Of a DNA stretch of 64,000 nt, positions 35,208-43,470 are shown piece after piece (position 1 is the first letter of the stretch; every line of letters begins with the position of its first letter). The translations under genes were made by a program, and so were the position numbers. This stretch comes from Variovorax sp. IB41. GTDB taxonomy: Bacteria > Pseudomonadota > Gammaproteobacteria > Burkholderiales > Burkholderiaceae_C. Location: NCBI RefSeq assembly GCF_016405905.1, contig NZ_JAEFCB010000006.1, positions 124,001-188,000 of the forward strand. The letters run 5' to 3'. Under the pieces are notes generated by a model, which saw only the letters and a program-made list of their open reading frames with translations, was not told where the DNA came from and did not search any database.

Positions 35208-36410
35208 CTAGACCCGCTCGAAGATGCCCGCAGCGCCCTGGCCCATGCCCACGCACATTGTGACCATGCCGTACTTCAGGTTCTCGCGGCGCAGCGCATG
35301 CACCACGGTCGCCGCGCGGATCGCGCCGGTCGCGCCGAGCGGATGGCCCAGCGCGATCGCGCCGCCCATCGGATTGACCTTCGAGGGATCGAGCCCCAGC
35401 GTGTTGATCACCGCGAGCGATTGCGCGGCGAAGGCTTCGTTGAGCTCGAACCAGTCGATGTCCTCGTGCTTCAGGCCCGCATAGCGCAGCGCGGCCGGAA
35501 TCGCCTCGATCGGGCCGATGCCCATGATGTGCGGGGGCACGCCCTTGCTCGCGAAGCTCACGAAGCGCGCGAGCGGCGTGAGGCCGTACTGCTTGACCGC
35601 CTTCTCGCTCGCCAGGATCAGCGCGCCCGCGCCGTCGGAGGTCTGCGAGCTGTTGCCGGCCGTCACCGTGCCACGTGCGGCGAACACGGTGCGCAGCTTG
35701 GCCAGGCCTTCGAGGCTGGTGTCGGGGCGCGCGCCTTCGTCCAGGTTCACGGTGCGCGTCTTGGCGATCGATTCGCCGGTTCCCAGGTCGGGCGAGCGGT
35801 CGGTCACCTCGATGGGCGTGATCTCGTCGGCGAACTTGCCGGCCTTCTGCGCGGCCAGTGCCTTCTGGTGCGAGGCGAGCGCGAATTCGTCTTGCGCCTG
35901 GCGGCTCACCTTCCACTGCTGCGCGACCTTCTCGGCCGTGAGGCCCATGCCGTAGGCGATGCCCACGTCGCCTTCGCGCTCGAAGATGGACGGCGACAGC
36001 GACGGCGAGTTGCCCATCATCGGCACCATGCTCATGCTCTCGACGCCGGCCGCGATCATCACGTCGGCCTCGCCCACGCGAATGCGGTCCGCCGCCATCT
36101 GCACGGCCGACAGGCCCGAGGCGCAGAAGCGGTTGACGGTGATGCCGCCGATGCTGGTGGGCAGGCCCGCGAGCACCGCGCCGATGCGCGCGACGTTCAG
36201 GCCCTGCTGCGATTCGGGAATCGCGCAGCCGCAGATGATGTCTTCGATGGCCTTCGGATCGAGCCCCGGCACGGCGGCCAGCGCCGCCTTCAGCGTGGTC
36301 GCGAGCAGGTCGTCGGGACGGTAGTTGCGAAAGTACCCGCGGTGCGATTTGCCGATGGGCGTGCGGGTGGCGGAGACGATGTAGGCGTCTTGTACTTGCT
36401 TGCTGCTCAT
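35208..36410 (-). CDS. fadA: Acetyl-CoA C-acyltransferase (3-ketoacyl-CoA thiolase)
   Basis: A 400-residue thiolase. Nucleophilic Cys96 is in NRFCASGLSAV, the active-site His in GGAIALGHPLGATGA, and the second Cys in TMCVGMGQGAAG. NEAFAAQSL is also conserved. It cleaves 3-ketoacyl-CoA to acetyl-CoA and a shortened acyl-CoA. Its ATG overlaps the stop codon of the DUF559 gene by one base pattern (TCATGA), so the two are translationally joined. Together with the FadN-type protein and an acyl-CoA dehydrogenase it completes a beta-oxidation spiral. Confidence 0.95.
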   Translation of the reverse strand: MSSKQVQDAYIVSATRTPIGKSHRGYFRNYRPDDLLATTLKAALAAVPGLDPKAIEDIICGCAIPESQQGLNVARIGAVLAGLPTSIGGITVNRFCASGLSAVQMAADRIRVGEADVMIAAGVESMSMVPMMGNSPSLSPSIFEREGDVGIAYGMGLTAEKVAQQWKVSRQAQDEFALASHQKALAAQKAGKFADEITPIEVTDRSPDLGTGESIAKTRTVNLDEGARPDTSLEGLAKLRTVFAARGTVTAGNSSQTSDGAGALILASEKAVKQYGLTPLARFVSFASKGVPPHIMGIGPIEAIPAALRYAGLKHEDIDWFELNEAFAAQSLAVINTLGLDPSKVNPMGGAIALGHPLGATGAIRAATVVHALRRENLKYGMVTMCVGMGQGAAGIFERV

Positions 36411-36826
36411 GAAGAAGCTCCTGAATTTTCTTGCTCCTTCCCCCTCTGGGGGAAGGCTGGGATGGGGGCCGACGGCGTCAATTCGATAAGCCGGTTGGCG
36501 ATGGCCTGACGAACCCCATCGAGATTGATGAACGGATCGTTCGATGCAAAGCGCAACACATCGAACCCCTGTGCGCGAAAGAACTCGTCGCGTCGCGCGT
36601 CGTAGCCTTGCTGCGTCTGATGCTGCGAGCCGTCGAGTTCGACGATCAGCCTCGGTGACAAACATGCGAAGTCCGCGATGTAGTTGCCCAGCGGATGCTG
36701 GCGACGAAACTTCACGCCCAATTGCTCCGCACGCAGTCCGTCCCACAGTTTGCGCTCGGAGTCCGTCATCTCGCGGCGAAGCACATGTGCATTCGCGCGG
36801 GCATTGGGTGTGGACTGGTTTTGCAT
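36407..36826 (-). CDS. DUF559 domain protein (putative Vsr-like endonuclease)
   Basis: A 139-residue protein with the DUF559/COG2852 core: SERKLWDGLRAEQLGVKFRR then HPLGNYIADFACLSPRLIVE, with ELDGSQHQ (the nuclease Asp/Glu pair), ARRDEFFRAQGFDVLRF. These are shared with PD-(D/E)xK and Vsr-type nuclease folds; function in vivo is unknown. Its 3' end reads through a repeat (36431-36469, encoding PAFPQRGKEQ) and its stop overlaps fadA. The matching repeat is just upstream of its start. It interrupts the fadN-fadA pair, hinting at insertion by a mobile element. Confidence 0.9.
   Translation of the reverse strand: MQNQSTPNARANAHVLRREMTDSERKLWDGLRAEQLGVKFRRQHPLGNYIADFACLSPRLIVELDGSQHQTQQGYDARRDEFFRAQGFDVLRFASNDPFINLDGVRQAIANRLIELTPSAPIPAFPQRGKEQENSGASS
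36431..36469. repeat. Terminal inverted repeat, left side of DUF559 element
   Basis: 39 bases reading TTGCTCCTTCCCCCTCTGGG then GGAAGGCTGGGATGGGGGC. The reverse complement of the right repeat (36843-36881) differs at two of 39 positions. It lies within the last codons of the DUF559 gene. CCTTCCCCC-TCT-GGGGGAAGG is a perfect internal palindrome. Confidence 0.9.
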
Positions 36827-36842
36827 CGTGCTTGGTTGGAGA

Positions 36843-36881
36843 GCCCCCATCCCGGCCTTCCCCCAGAGGGGGAAGGAGGAA
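36843..36881. repeat. Terminal inverted repeat, right side of DUF559 element
   Basis: 39 bases, GCCCCCATCCCGGCCTTCCC then CCAGAGGGGGAAGGAGGAA, 16 bases upstream of the DUF559 start and 13 bases after the fadN stop. Together with the left copy it brackets one gene of 420 bases. A third copy with three differences is at 26322-26360. Confidence 0.9.
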
Positions 36882-36894
36882 GAGGAAAACCCCG

Positions 36895-39324
36895 TCAATT
36901 TCGCACCGGCTTCCCCGTGCTCAGCATGCCCATGATGCGTTCCTGCGTCTTGGGGTGCACGATGAGCGAGCAGAACGCCTTGCGCTCCAGCGTCATCAGG
37001 TATTCCTCGGTCACGAGCGAGCCCGCGTCCACGTCGCCGCCGGTGACCACGTTCGCGATCAGGCCGGCGATGTGGAAGTCGTGCGCGCTGATGAAGCCGC
37101 CGTCGCGCATGTTCACCAGCTGGCCCTTGATCGTCGCGGCGCCGCTGCGGCCGGCCACGCGGAAGGTGCGGCGCAGCGGCGCGCGGTAGCCGGCGTCGGC
37201 CATCGCCCTGGCCTGCTGCAGCGCGACGTAGAGCAGCTCGTCCTTGTTCGGCACGATCACGTCGCTCTCGAGCAGGTAGCCCAGCTTCTTCGAATCGAGC
37301 GCGCCGGTGCCGACCTTGGCCATCGCCGCGGCGGTGAAGCCTTCGGTGAGGAAGGGCAGCAGGTCGGTGCCCGTGGAGGCCGATGCGTTCTCGGCCGCGC
37401 GGCGTGCGATGTAGGTGAGGCCGCCCGCGCCGGGGATCAGTCCCACGCCCACTTCGACCAGGCCGATGTAGCTTTCCATCGCGGCCACGCGCCTGGCCGA
37501 ATACACGGCCAGCTCGCAACCGCCGCCCAGCGCCATGCCGCGCACGGCCGAGACGACCGGCACGCTGGCGTAGCGGATCTTGAGCATCACGTTCTGCAGC
37601 TCTTCTTCCGCGCCCTCGACCGCGCCGATGCCCGCGACCACGAAGGCCGGCAGCATCGCCTGCAGGTCGGCGCCGACCGAGAACATCTCGTCGGGCGACC
37701 AGATCACCAGGCCCTTGTATTCGGCTTCGGCCAGCTCGACCGCGGCGCCGAGCGCCTCGGCCACGTCGGGGCTGATGGCGTGCATCTTCGAATGGATGCT
37801 CGCGATGAGCACCTCGCCATCGAGCGTCCACACGCGCACATCGCCTTCGTCGCTGATCGTGGTGCCGGCGGTGTTGGCATCGGGCGCGTTCGCGCCGAGC
37901 ACGCTCTCGGGGAACAGCTGGCGGTCGTGCACCGGGAGCTTGCGCTGCGGCACGAACTGGCCCTGCGAGGCGCTCCACGAGCCTTCGGGCGTGTGCACGC
38001 CACCGGCCTTGGCCACGGCGCCTTCGAACACCCACTTGGGCAGCGGCACGGTGCTCAGTGCCTTGCCTGCGTCGATGTCTTCCTGCACCCACTGGGCGAC
38101 CTGCGCCCAGCCGGCTTCCTGCCAGAGCTCGAACGGCCCTTGCTTCATGCCGAAGCCCCAGCGCATCGCGAAGTCGATGTCGCGCGCGCTCTCGGCGATG
38201 TCCGCCAGGTGCACCGCGGCGTAGTGGAAACCGTCGCGCAGGATCGCCCAGAGGAACTGGCCCTGCGGCCCTTCACTCTCGCGCAGGAGCTTCAGGCGTT
38301 CGCCCGCGGGCTTCTTGAGCATGCGGCCGTACACCTCGTCGGCCTTCGCGCCGGCGGGCACGTACTCGCCGCTCTGGAGGTCGAAGCGCAGGATGTCGCG
38401 GCCGACCTTCTTGAAGAAACCGGCCTTGGTCTTCTGGCCCAGGTTGCCCAACTCGAGCAGCTTGGCAAGCACCGGCGGCGTCGAGAAGTTCGCGTAGAAC
38501 GGATCGCTCTCGGCGTTCAGGTTGTCCTGCAGCGTCTTCACGACGTGGGCCATCGTGTCCAGGCCCACCACGTCGGCGGTGCGGAAGGTGCCCGAGCTCG
38601 CGCGGCCCAGCTTCTTGCCGGTGAGGTCGTCCACCACGTCGGGCGTCAGGCCGAACTTCTCGACTTCCTTGAGCGTGGCCAGCATGCCGGCGATGCCGAC
38701 GCGGTTGGCGATGAAGTTGGGCGTGTCGTGCGCGCGCACCACGCCCTTGCCGAGCGTGCTGGTGACGAAGGCCTCCAGGTCGTCGAGCACCTGGGGCTGC
38801 GTGGTGGGCGTGTTGATCAGCTCCACCAGGAACATGTAGCGCGGCGGGTTGAAGAAGTGGATGCCGCAAAAGCGCGGCTTCAACGCTTCGGGCAACGCCT
38901 CGCTCAGCTTGGTGATCGACAGGCCCGAGGTGTTGGAGGCCAGGATCGAATGCTTGGCCACGTGCGGCGCGATCTTCTTGTAGAGATCGAGCTTCCAGTC
39001 CATGCGCTCGGCAATGGCTTCGATGATGAGGTCGCACTCGCCGAGCTTGGCGAGGTCGTCGTCGTAGTTGGCCTGCTCGATCAGGCCCGCATCGGCCACG
39101 TCGCCGAGCGGCGCGGGCTTGAGCTTTTTGAGGTTGTCGATGGCGCGCGTGACGATGCCGTTCTTCGCTGCACCTTGAGCGACAGCGCCGGTCGCGTCCT
39201 TGGCCGCCAGGTCGAACAGCACGACCGGAACGCGCACGTTGACGAGGTGGGCCGCAATCTGCGCGCCCATCACGCCGGCGCCGAGCACGGCGACCTTCTT
39301 CACTTGAAATCGGGGATTTGTCAT
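36895..39324 (-). CDS. fadN: 3-hydroxyacyl-CoA dehydrogenase / enoyl-CoA hydratase, FadN-type
   Basis: An 809-residue bifunctional protein with NAD-binding 3-hydroxyacyl-CoA dehydrogenase first (VAVLGAGVMGAQIAAHL, 11-27) and crotonase-type hydratase last. The latter retains both Glu residues, in GGGCELAVYS and GLVEVGVG, with oxyanion-hole GMALGGG. The dehydrogenase His-Glu region is GIHFFNPPRYMFLVELI. Domain order is opposite to E. coli FadB and the same as Bacillus FadN, and the neighbours (thiolase and acyl-CoA dehydrogenase) resemble the fadNAE set. It catalyses two middle steps of beta-oxidation. Confidence 0.93.
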   Translation of the reverse strand: MTNPRFQVKKVAVLGAGVMGAQIAAHLVNVRVPVVLFDLAAKDATGAVAQGAAKNGIVTRAIDNLKKLKPAPLGDVADAGLIEQANYDDDLAKLGECDLIIEAIAERMDWKLDLYKKIAPHVAKHSILASNTSGLSITKLSEALPEALKPRFCGIHFFNPPRYMFLVELINTPTTQPQVLDDLEAFVTSTLGKGVVRAHDTPNFIANRVGIAGMLATLKEVEKFGLTPDVVDDLTGKKLGRASSGTFRTADVVGLDTMAHVVKTLQDNLNAESDPFYANFSTPPVLAKLLELGNLGQKTKAGFFKKVGRDILRFDLQSGEYVPAGAKADEVYGRMLKKPAGERLKLLRESEGPQGQFLWAILRDGFHYAAVHLADIAESARDIDFAMRWGFGMKQGPFELWQEAGWAQVAQWVQEDIDAGKALSTVPLPKWVFEGAVAKAGGVHTPEGSWSASQGQFVPQRKLPVHDRQLFPESVLGANAPDANTAGTTISDEGDVRVWTLDGEVLIASIHSKMHAISPDVAEALGAAVELAEAEYKGLVIWSPDEMFSVGADLQAMLPAFVVAGIGAVEGAEEELQNVMLKIRYASVPVVSAVRGMALGGGCELAVYSARRVAAMESYIGLVEVGVGLIPGAGGLTYIARRAAENASASTGTDLLPFLTEGFTAAAMAKVGTGALDSKKLGYLLESDVIVPNKDELLYVALQQARAMADAGYRAPLRRTFRVAGRSGAATIKGQLVNMRDGGFISAHDFHIAGLIANVVTGGDVDAGSLVTEEYLMTLERKAFCSLIVHPKTQERIMGMLSTGKPVRN

Positions 39325-39349
39325 TGAGTTACTCGTTGTCTAACAGCCG

Positions 39350-39420
39350 ACCGTTCGGGCTGAGCCTGTCGAAGCCTTTCACGCTCTGCCCGGCCCTTCG
39401 ACAAGCTCAGGGCGAACGGG
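39350..39420. repeat. Intergenic palindromic repeat, family A, copy 3
   Basis: Left arm ACCGTTCGGGCTGAGCCTGT from 39350 and right arm CTTCGACAAGCTCAGGGCGA from 39396. It separates fadN from the DUF2147 gene. Arms match copies at 1080 and 29680 closely. Confidence 0.87.
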
Positions 39421-39426
39421 TTGTGG

Positions 39427-39861
39427 TTACTGTGCGCGGGTCCAGGTTTGGGTGCGCCAGAAAGGCCCCAAATAGCCGCGCACTTCGAGCTTCTTGCCGC
39501 CGTCGATCGGCGTGAAGCTCGCGCGGTATTCCTTGCCGTTCTCGGGGTCGAGGATCTTGCCGCCTTCCCAGACGTCCTTGCCCTCGGCCTTCTTGCCGCC
39601 GCGGATGATTTCCAGGCCCGTGATGGGCTTGCCCTTGCGGTCGTCGCTGCACTCGTCGCAGGTCGCGTCGGGCTTGGTGTCTTTCTTCAGCGACTTCTCG
39701 ATGCGGCCGGTGAGCGCACCGTTGGTCTCGGCGATGCGGATCTCGGCCTTGACCTCGCCGGTCTTGTCGTCGGCGTTGCGCCACAGGCCCACCGGGGTGG
39801 TCTGGGCCATGGCCGTGAAAGAAGTGGCGGCGAGGACGATGGCTGCAAGCGTCGATTTCAT
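39427..39861 (-). CDS. DUF2147 family secreted protein
   Basis: A 144-residue protein with a signal peptide (MKSTLAAIVLAATSFTAMAQ). The mature domain follows the DUF2147 pattern: TPVGLWRNADDKTGEVKAEI near the start, GLEIIRGGKKAEGKDVWEGG with KILDPENGKEYRASFT, and LEVRGYLGPFWRTQTW at the end. The family is uncharacterised, predicted to be a periplasmic beta-barrel-like domain. It lies in the middle of the beta-oxidation run, but nothing ties it mechanistically to that. The start at 39861 gives a clean signal peptide. Confidence 0.92.
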   Translation of the reverse strand: MKSTLAAIVLAATSFTAMAQTTPVGLWRNADDKTGEVKAEIRIAETNGALTGRIEKSLKKDTKPDATCDECSDDRKGKPITGLEIIRGGKKAEGKDVWEGGKILDPENGKEYRASFTPIDGGKKLEVRGYLGPFWRTQTWTRAQ

Positions 39862-39901
39862 GAGCGGCTCCCGGTTTGGACGATGAGGAAAGTCGGTGGC
39901 C

Positions 39902-41698
39902 TCAGGCCAGTGCGGCATCGGTGTCCATCAGCACCTTGCTGCCGGCGCGCGCGGTGCGCATCAGCGTCGCGGTCTCGGGGAAGAGCTTGGCGAAGTAGAA
40001 GCGCGCGGTCTGCAGCTTGGCGACGTAGAACGGATCGGTGTTGCCGGCGGCGATCTCGCGCAGCGCCACTTGCGCCATGCGGGCGAAGAGGTAGCCGAAC
40101 ACGAAGTGGCCGGCCACGCGCAGGTAGTCCACCGCGGCGGCGCCCACTTCGTCGGGATTCTGGAAGCCCTTGAAGCCGATCTCGGTCGTGAACTTGGTCA
40201 GCTGGTCGCCCAGCATCGCGATCGGGTTGATGAACTCGGCCATCTTCTCGTTCACGCCCTCTTCTTCCACCAGCCTGGCCACGAGCTTGCCGAACTTCTT
40301 GAGCGAGGCGCCGTTGTTGCCCAGCACCTTGCGGCCCAGCAGGTCCAGCGACTGGATCGTGTTGGTGCCCTCATAGATCATGTTGATGCGGTTGTCGCGC
40401 ACGAACTGCTCCATGCCCCATTCCTTGATGAAGCCGTGCCCGCCGAACACCTGCATGCACGAATTGGTCGCGATGTGGCCGTTGTCGGTGATGAAGGCCT
40501 TCACGATGGGCGTGAGCAGCGCGACCAGTTCGGCCGAGTCCTTGCGCACCTTCTCGTCCGGATGGTTGTGCTCCTTGTCCAGCAGCAGCGTGCAGAAGAT
40601 CTGCAGCGCGCGGCCACCTTCGGCATACGCCTTGGCGGTGAGCAGCATCTTGCGCACGTCGGGGTGCACGATGATCGGATCGGCTTCCTTGTCCTTGGCC
40701 TTCACGCCCGAGAGCGAGCGCATCTGGATGCGGTCCTTCGCATAGGCCAGTGCATTCTGGTAAGCCACTTCGGTCAGGCCCAGCGACTGGTTGCCCACGC
40801 CCAGGCGCGCGGCGTTCATCATCACGAACATCGCGGCCAGGCCCTTGTTGGGCTCGCCCACCAGCGTGCCGGTCGCGCCTTCGATCACGATCTGCGCGGT
40901 GGCGTTGCCGTGGATGCCCATCTTGTGCTCCAGGCCCACGCAGAAGATCGGGTTGCGTCCGCCGAGCGAGCCGTCGGCCTTGACGTGGAACTTGGGCACC
41001 ACGAAGAGGCTGATGCCCTTGCTGCCCTTGGGCGCGTCCGGCAGGCGGGCCAGCACCAGGTGAATGATGTTGTCCGTCATGTCGTGCTCGCCGGCCGAGA
41101 TGAAGATCTTGCTGCCGGTGATGCGGTAGGTGCCGTCGGGCTGCGGCTCGGCCTTGGTGCGCAGGAGCCCCAGGTCGGTGCCGCAGTGCGGCTCGGTCAG
41201 GCACATGGTGCCGGTCCATTCGCCGCTCGTGAGCTTGGGCAGGTAGGTCTTCTTCTGATCGTCGGTGCCGTGCGCCACGAGCGCTTCGTACGCGCCGTGC
41301 GAGAGGCCCGGGTACATGGTCCAGGCCTGGTTCGCGCTGTTGAGCATTTCGAAGAGGCACTGGTTCACCACGAACGGCAGGCCCTGGCCGCCGAAGGTCG
41401 GGTCGCACGACAGCGCCGGCCAGCCGCCTTCGACGTACTTGGCGTAGGCGTCCTTGAAGCCCTTGGGCGTCTTGACTTCGTGCGTGGTCTTGTCGAGCAC
41501 GCAGCCCTCTTCGTCGCCGCTGATGTTCAGCGGGAAGGTCACTTCGGCGGCGAACTTGCCGGCCTCCTCGATCACCGCGTTGATGGTGTCGGCGTCGGTT
41601 TCGGCGTGGGCCGGCAGGGCCTTGAGTTCGTCTGCGACGTGGAGCACTTCGTGCAGCACGAACTGCATGTCACGCACGGGTGGGTTGTAGGTAGGCAT
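39902..41698 (-). CDS. Acyl-CoA dehydrogenase with C-terminal extension (DmdC/FadE-like)
   Basis: A 598-residue flavoenzyme of the long subgroup that carries an N-terminal extension and an extra C-terminal domain. FAD contacts are in TGTMCLTEPHCGTDL, IFISAGEHD and MQVFGGHGFIKEW; the catalytic Glu is in MIYEGTNTIQSLDL. Related proteins oxidise medium/long-chain acyl-CoA or 3-methylmercaptopropionyl-CoA. Its position after a TetR gene and before fadN-fadA makes ordinary fatty-acid oxidation the more likely role. Starts MPTYNPPVRDMQFVLHEVLH, the normal N-terminus of this subgroup. Confidence 0.93.
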   Translation of the reverse strand: MPTYNPPVRDMQFVLHEVLHVADELKALPAHAETDADTINAVIEEAGKFAAEVTFPLNISGDEEGCVLDKTTHEVKTPKGFKDAYAKYVEGGWPALSCDPTFGGQGLPFVVNQCLFEMLNSANQAWTMYPGLSHGAYEALVAHGTDDQKKTYLPKLTSGEWTGTMCLTEPHCGTDLGLLRTKAEPQPDGTYRITGSKIFISAGEHDMTDNIIHLVLARLPDAPKGSKGISLFVVPKFHVKADGSLGGRNPIFCVGLEHKMGIHGNATAQIVIEGATGTLVGEPNKGLAAMFVMMNAARLGVGNQSLGLTEVAYQNALAYAKDRIQMRSLSGVKAKDKEADPIIVHPDVRKMLLTAKAYAEGGRALQIFCTLLLDKEHNHPDEKVRKDSAELVALLTPIVKAFITDNGHIATNSCMQVFGGHGFIKEWGMEQFVRDNRINMIYEGTNTIQSLDLLGRKVLGNNGASLKKFGKLVARLVEEEGVNEKMAEFINPIAMLGDQLTKFTTEIGFKGFQNPDEVGAAAVDYLRVAGHFVFGYLFARMAQVALREIAAGNTDPFYVAKLQTARFYFAKLFPETATLMRTARAGSKVLMDTDAALA

Positions 41699-41776
41699 CC
41701 GGAACTCTCCTGGTCGAAGCTAGATAGAAAGAAAGAAAAAGGGGGGAATCGAAAAAACGAAAACGGTGCCGCGCGC

Positions 41777-42469
41777 TCAGCGCACGGGCTTCAGGCGCCG
41801 GCCGACCGGTGCGGGCGCGGCGTTCTCGTCAGCGGGCGCCTCCGGCGTGGCGCTGCGCGCGAGGATGTTGTTGAAGCCGACGGTCGCGCGGCCGATGGAG
41901 CCGGGCACCTGCAGGAAGCGCGCTTCGTAGTGCAGCGCGAGGATGAGGCCGTGGATCTCGAACGCGACCTGGCGCTCGTCGGCGTCGGCGCGCAGGTGGC
42001 CTTCGGTCTGCGACTGCACGATGGCGCGCAGCACGGCGGCCTGCCAGATGCTGACCGACTCGACCAGCGCATCGCGCACGGGGCCGGGGCGATCGTCGAA
42101 TTCGGAGGCGCCGCTGATGTAGATGCAGCCCGAGTCGATCTCGGTCGAGGTGCGCTTCATCCAGTTGGCGAACATGGCGCGAAGGCGCGGAAGGCCGCGC
42201 GGCGCCGAGAGCGCAGGAAAGAACACTTCCTGCTCGAAACGTGCGTGATACTCGCGCACCACGGAAATCTGCAGTTCCTCGCGCGAGCCGAAGTGGGCGA
42301 AGACGCCCGACTTGCTCATCTTGGTGATCTCGGCCACGGCGCCGATCGACAGGCCTTCGAGCCCGATCTGCGCGGCCAGCGCCAGCGCGGCGTCGACGAT
42401 CACGGCCTTGGTCTGCTGGCCTTTCTGGGCGGCGCGGGCCGGCTTGGCGGGAACGGCATTGACAGACAT
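41777..42469 (-). CDS. TetR family transcriptional regulator of the beta-oxidation cluster
   Basis: A 230-residue protein. The N-terminal helix-turn-helix is GLEGLSIGAVAEITKMSKSG then VFAHFGSREELQISVV. The C-terminal ligand-binding region is helical and ends with an Ala/Pro-rich tail. It is the first gene of the acyl-CoA run, and an inverted repeat GAACGGTCGTTC lies 21 bases before its start (42490-42501), a plausible self-operator. Likely a repressor that responds to acyl-CoA, as in PsrA or FadR of other bacteria, though that is inference. Confidence 0.88.
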   Translation of the reverse strand: MSVNAVPAKPARAAQKGQQTKAVIVDAALALAAQIGLEGLSIGAVAEITKMSKSGVFAHFGSREELQISVVREYHARFEQEVFFPALSAPRGLPRLRAMFANWMKRTSTEIDSGCIYISGASEFDDRPGPVRDALVESVSIWQAAVLRAIVQSQTEGHLRADADERQVAFEIHGLILALHYEARFLQVPGSIGRATVGFNNILARSATPEAPADENAAPAPVGRRLKPVR

Positions 42470-42489
42470 CGTGGAGCTCCGAATAAAAC

Positions 42490-42501
42490 GAACGGTCGTT
42501 C
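42490..42501. promoter_or_regulatory. Predicted TetR operator
   Basis: Perfect 12-base dyad GAACG-GT-CGTTC, with flanking AACGA also extending pairing (AACGAACGGTCGTT). It lies 21 bases upstream of the TetR start and overlaps the expected promoter, with GGAG just before the ATG. Confidence 0.6.
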
Positions 42502-42595
42502 TATTTTGCGGGAGCTTTGCACTTTTGGCCGCAAATGACCTTCTATTCCTGAAGGTTAAATGATGCGAAGCGGGGCTGTGCTGGCCCCGCCCCCA

Positions 42596-43354
42596 TCAGA
42601 AGTCCTGCGACACCGGCCGCACGACCACTTCGTTGATGTCCACGTTCGCCGGCTGCTCCACCGCGTAGACCACCGCACGGGCGATCGCATCGGCCGGAAT
42701 CTGGTTGGCGTCGTAGAACGCCTTCACGCCGGCCGCGGCATCGGCGTCGGTGCTGCCGAACTTCAGTTCCGACTCGACCGCGCCCGGAGACACGACCGTC
42801 ACCCGCACGCCGCTGTTGCCCATCTCCACGCGCAGGCCTTCGGAGATGGCGCGCACCGCATGCTTGGTGGCGCTGTACACCGTGCCGATCGGCGTGAACA
42901 CCTTGATGCCCGCGATCGACGCGACGTTCAGGATGTGCCCGCTGCCCTGCGCCTGCATCCGCGGCAGCACCGCGGCGATGCCGTAGAGCACGCCCTTGAT
43001 GTTGACGTCGATGGTGCGGTCCCACTCGTCCACCTTGAGCTTCTCGATGGGCGACAGCGGCATCACGCCCGCGTTGTTGACCAGCACGTCGATGCGGCCA
43101 AAGGCTTCTACTGTCGCGGCGGCCAGCTTTTCCAGGTCGACGCGCTTGGAAACGTCTGTGGCAATCGCGACCGCTTCGCCACCGGCTTCGCGGATTTCAG
43201 CAACGACCTTCTCGAGCCGGTCGGTGCGGCGTGCCGCGAGCACCACCTTGGCGCCGCGTGCGGCCAGGTGGCGCGCCATGGATTCGCCGATGCCGCTGCT
43301 CGCGCCGGTGACGATGGCGACCTTGCCCTTGATGTTGTCTTGAACGGATGTCAT
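42596..43354 (-). CDS. SDR family oxidoreductase (classical)
   Basis: A 252-residue classical short-chain dehydrogenase. The cofactor motif is TGASSGIG (16-23), NNAG at about 92-95, catalytic Ser in NVASIAG and YSATK active-site pair in TVYSATKHAVRAI. It is likely an NADP-dependent reductase or dehydrogenase of unknown substrate. The LysR gene next to it is divergent with a 116-base gap, so it probably regulates this gene. Start 43354 fits the family N-terminus. Confidence 0.93.
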   Translation of the reverse strand: MTSVQDNIKGKVAIVTGASSGIGESMARHLAARGAKVVLAARRTDRLEKVVAEIREAGGEAVAIATDVSKRVDLEKLAAATVEAFGRIDVLVNNAGVMPLSPIEKLKVDEWDRTIDVNIKGVLYGIAAVLPRMQAQGSGHILNVASIAGIKVFTPIGTVYSATKHAVRAISEGLRVEMGNSGVRVTVVSPGAVESELKFGSTDADAAAGVKAFYDANQIPADAIARAVVYAVEQPANVDINEVVVRPVSQDF

Positions 43355-43470
43355 GGGAAATTCCTTTCGGGTGTGTTGAAGAAGTGCATGCAGTGTGGAA
43401 AATCCACGCGTTCCAGTAAATGAAACTCTGGCGACTTTAGAATTCCACATCCAGGAACAAAGGAACACCC
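43355..43470. promoter_or_regulatory. Divergent promoter region between SDR and LysR genes
   Basis: The region contains the dyad GTGGAAAATCCAC (43395-43407), a second half site TTCCAC near 43443 and CCAGTAAATGAAACTCTGG, all consistent with LysR-type binding sites (T-N11-A spacing can be found). AT-rich spacing here stands out from the GC-rich surroundings. Confidence 0.45.
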
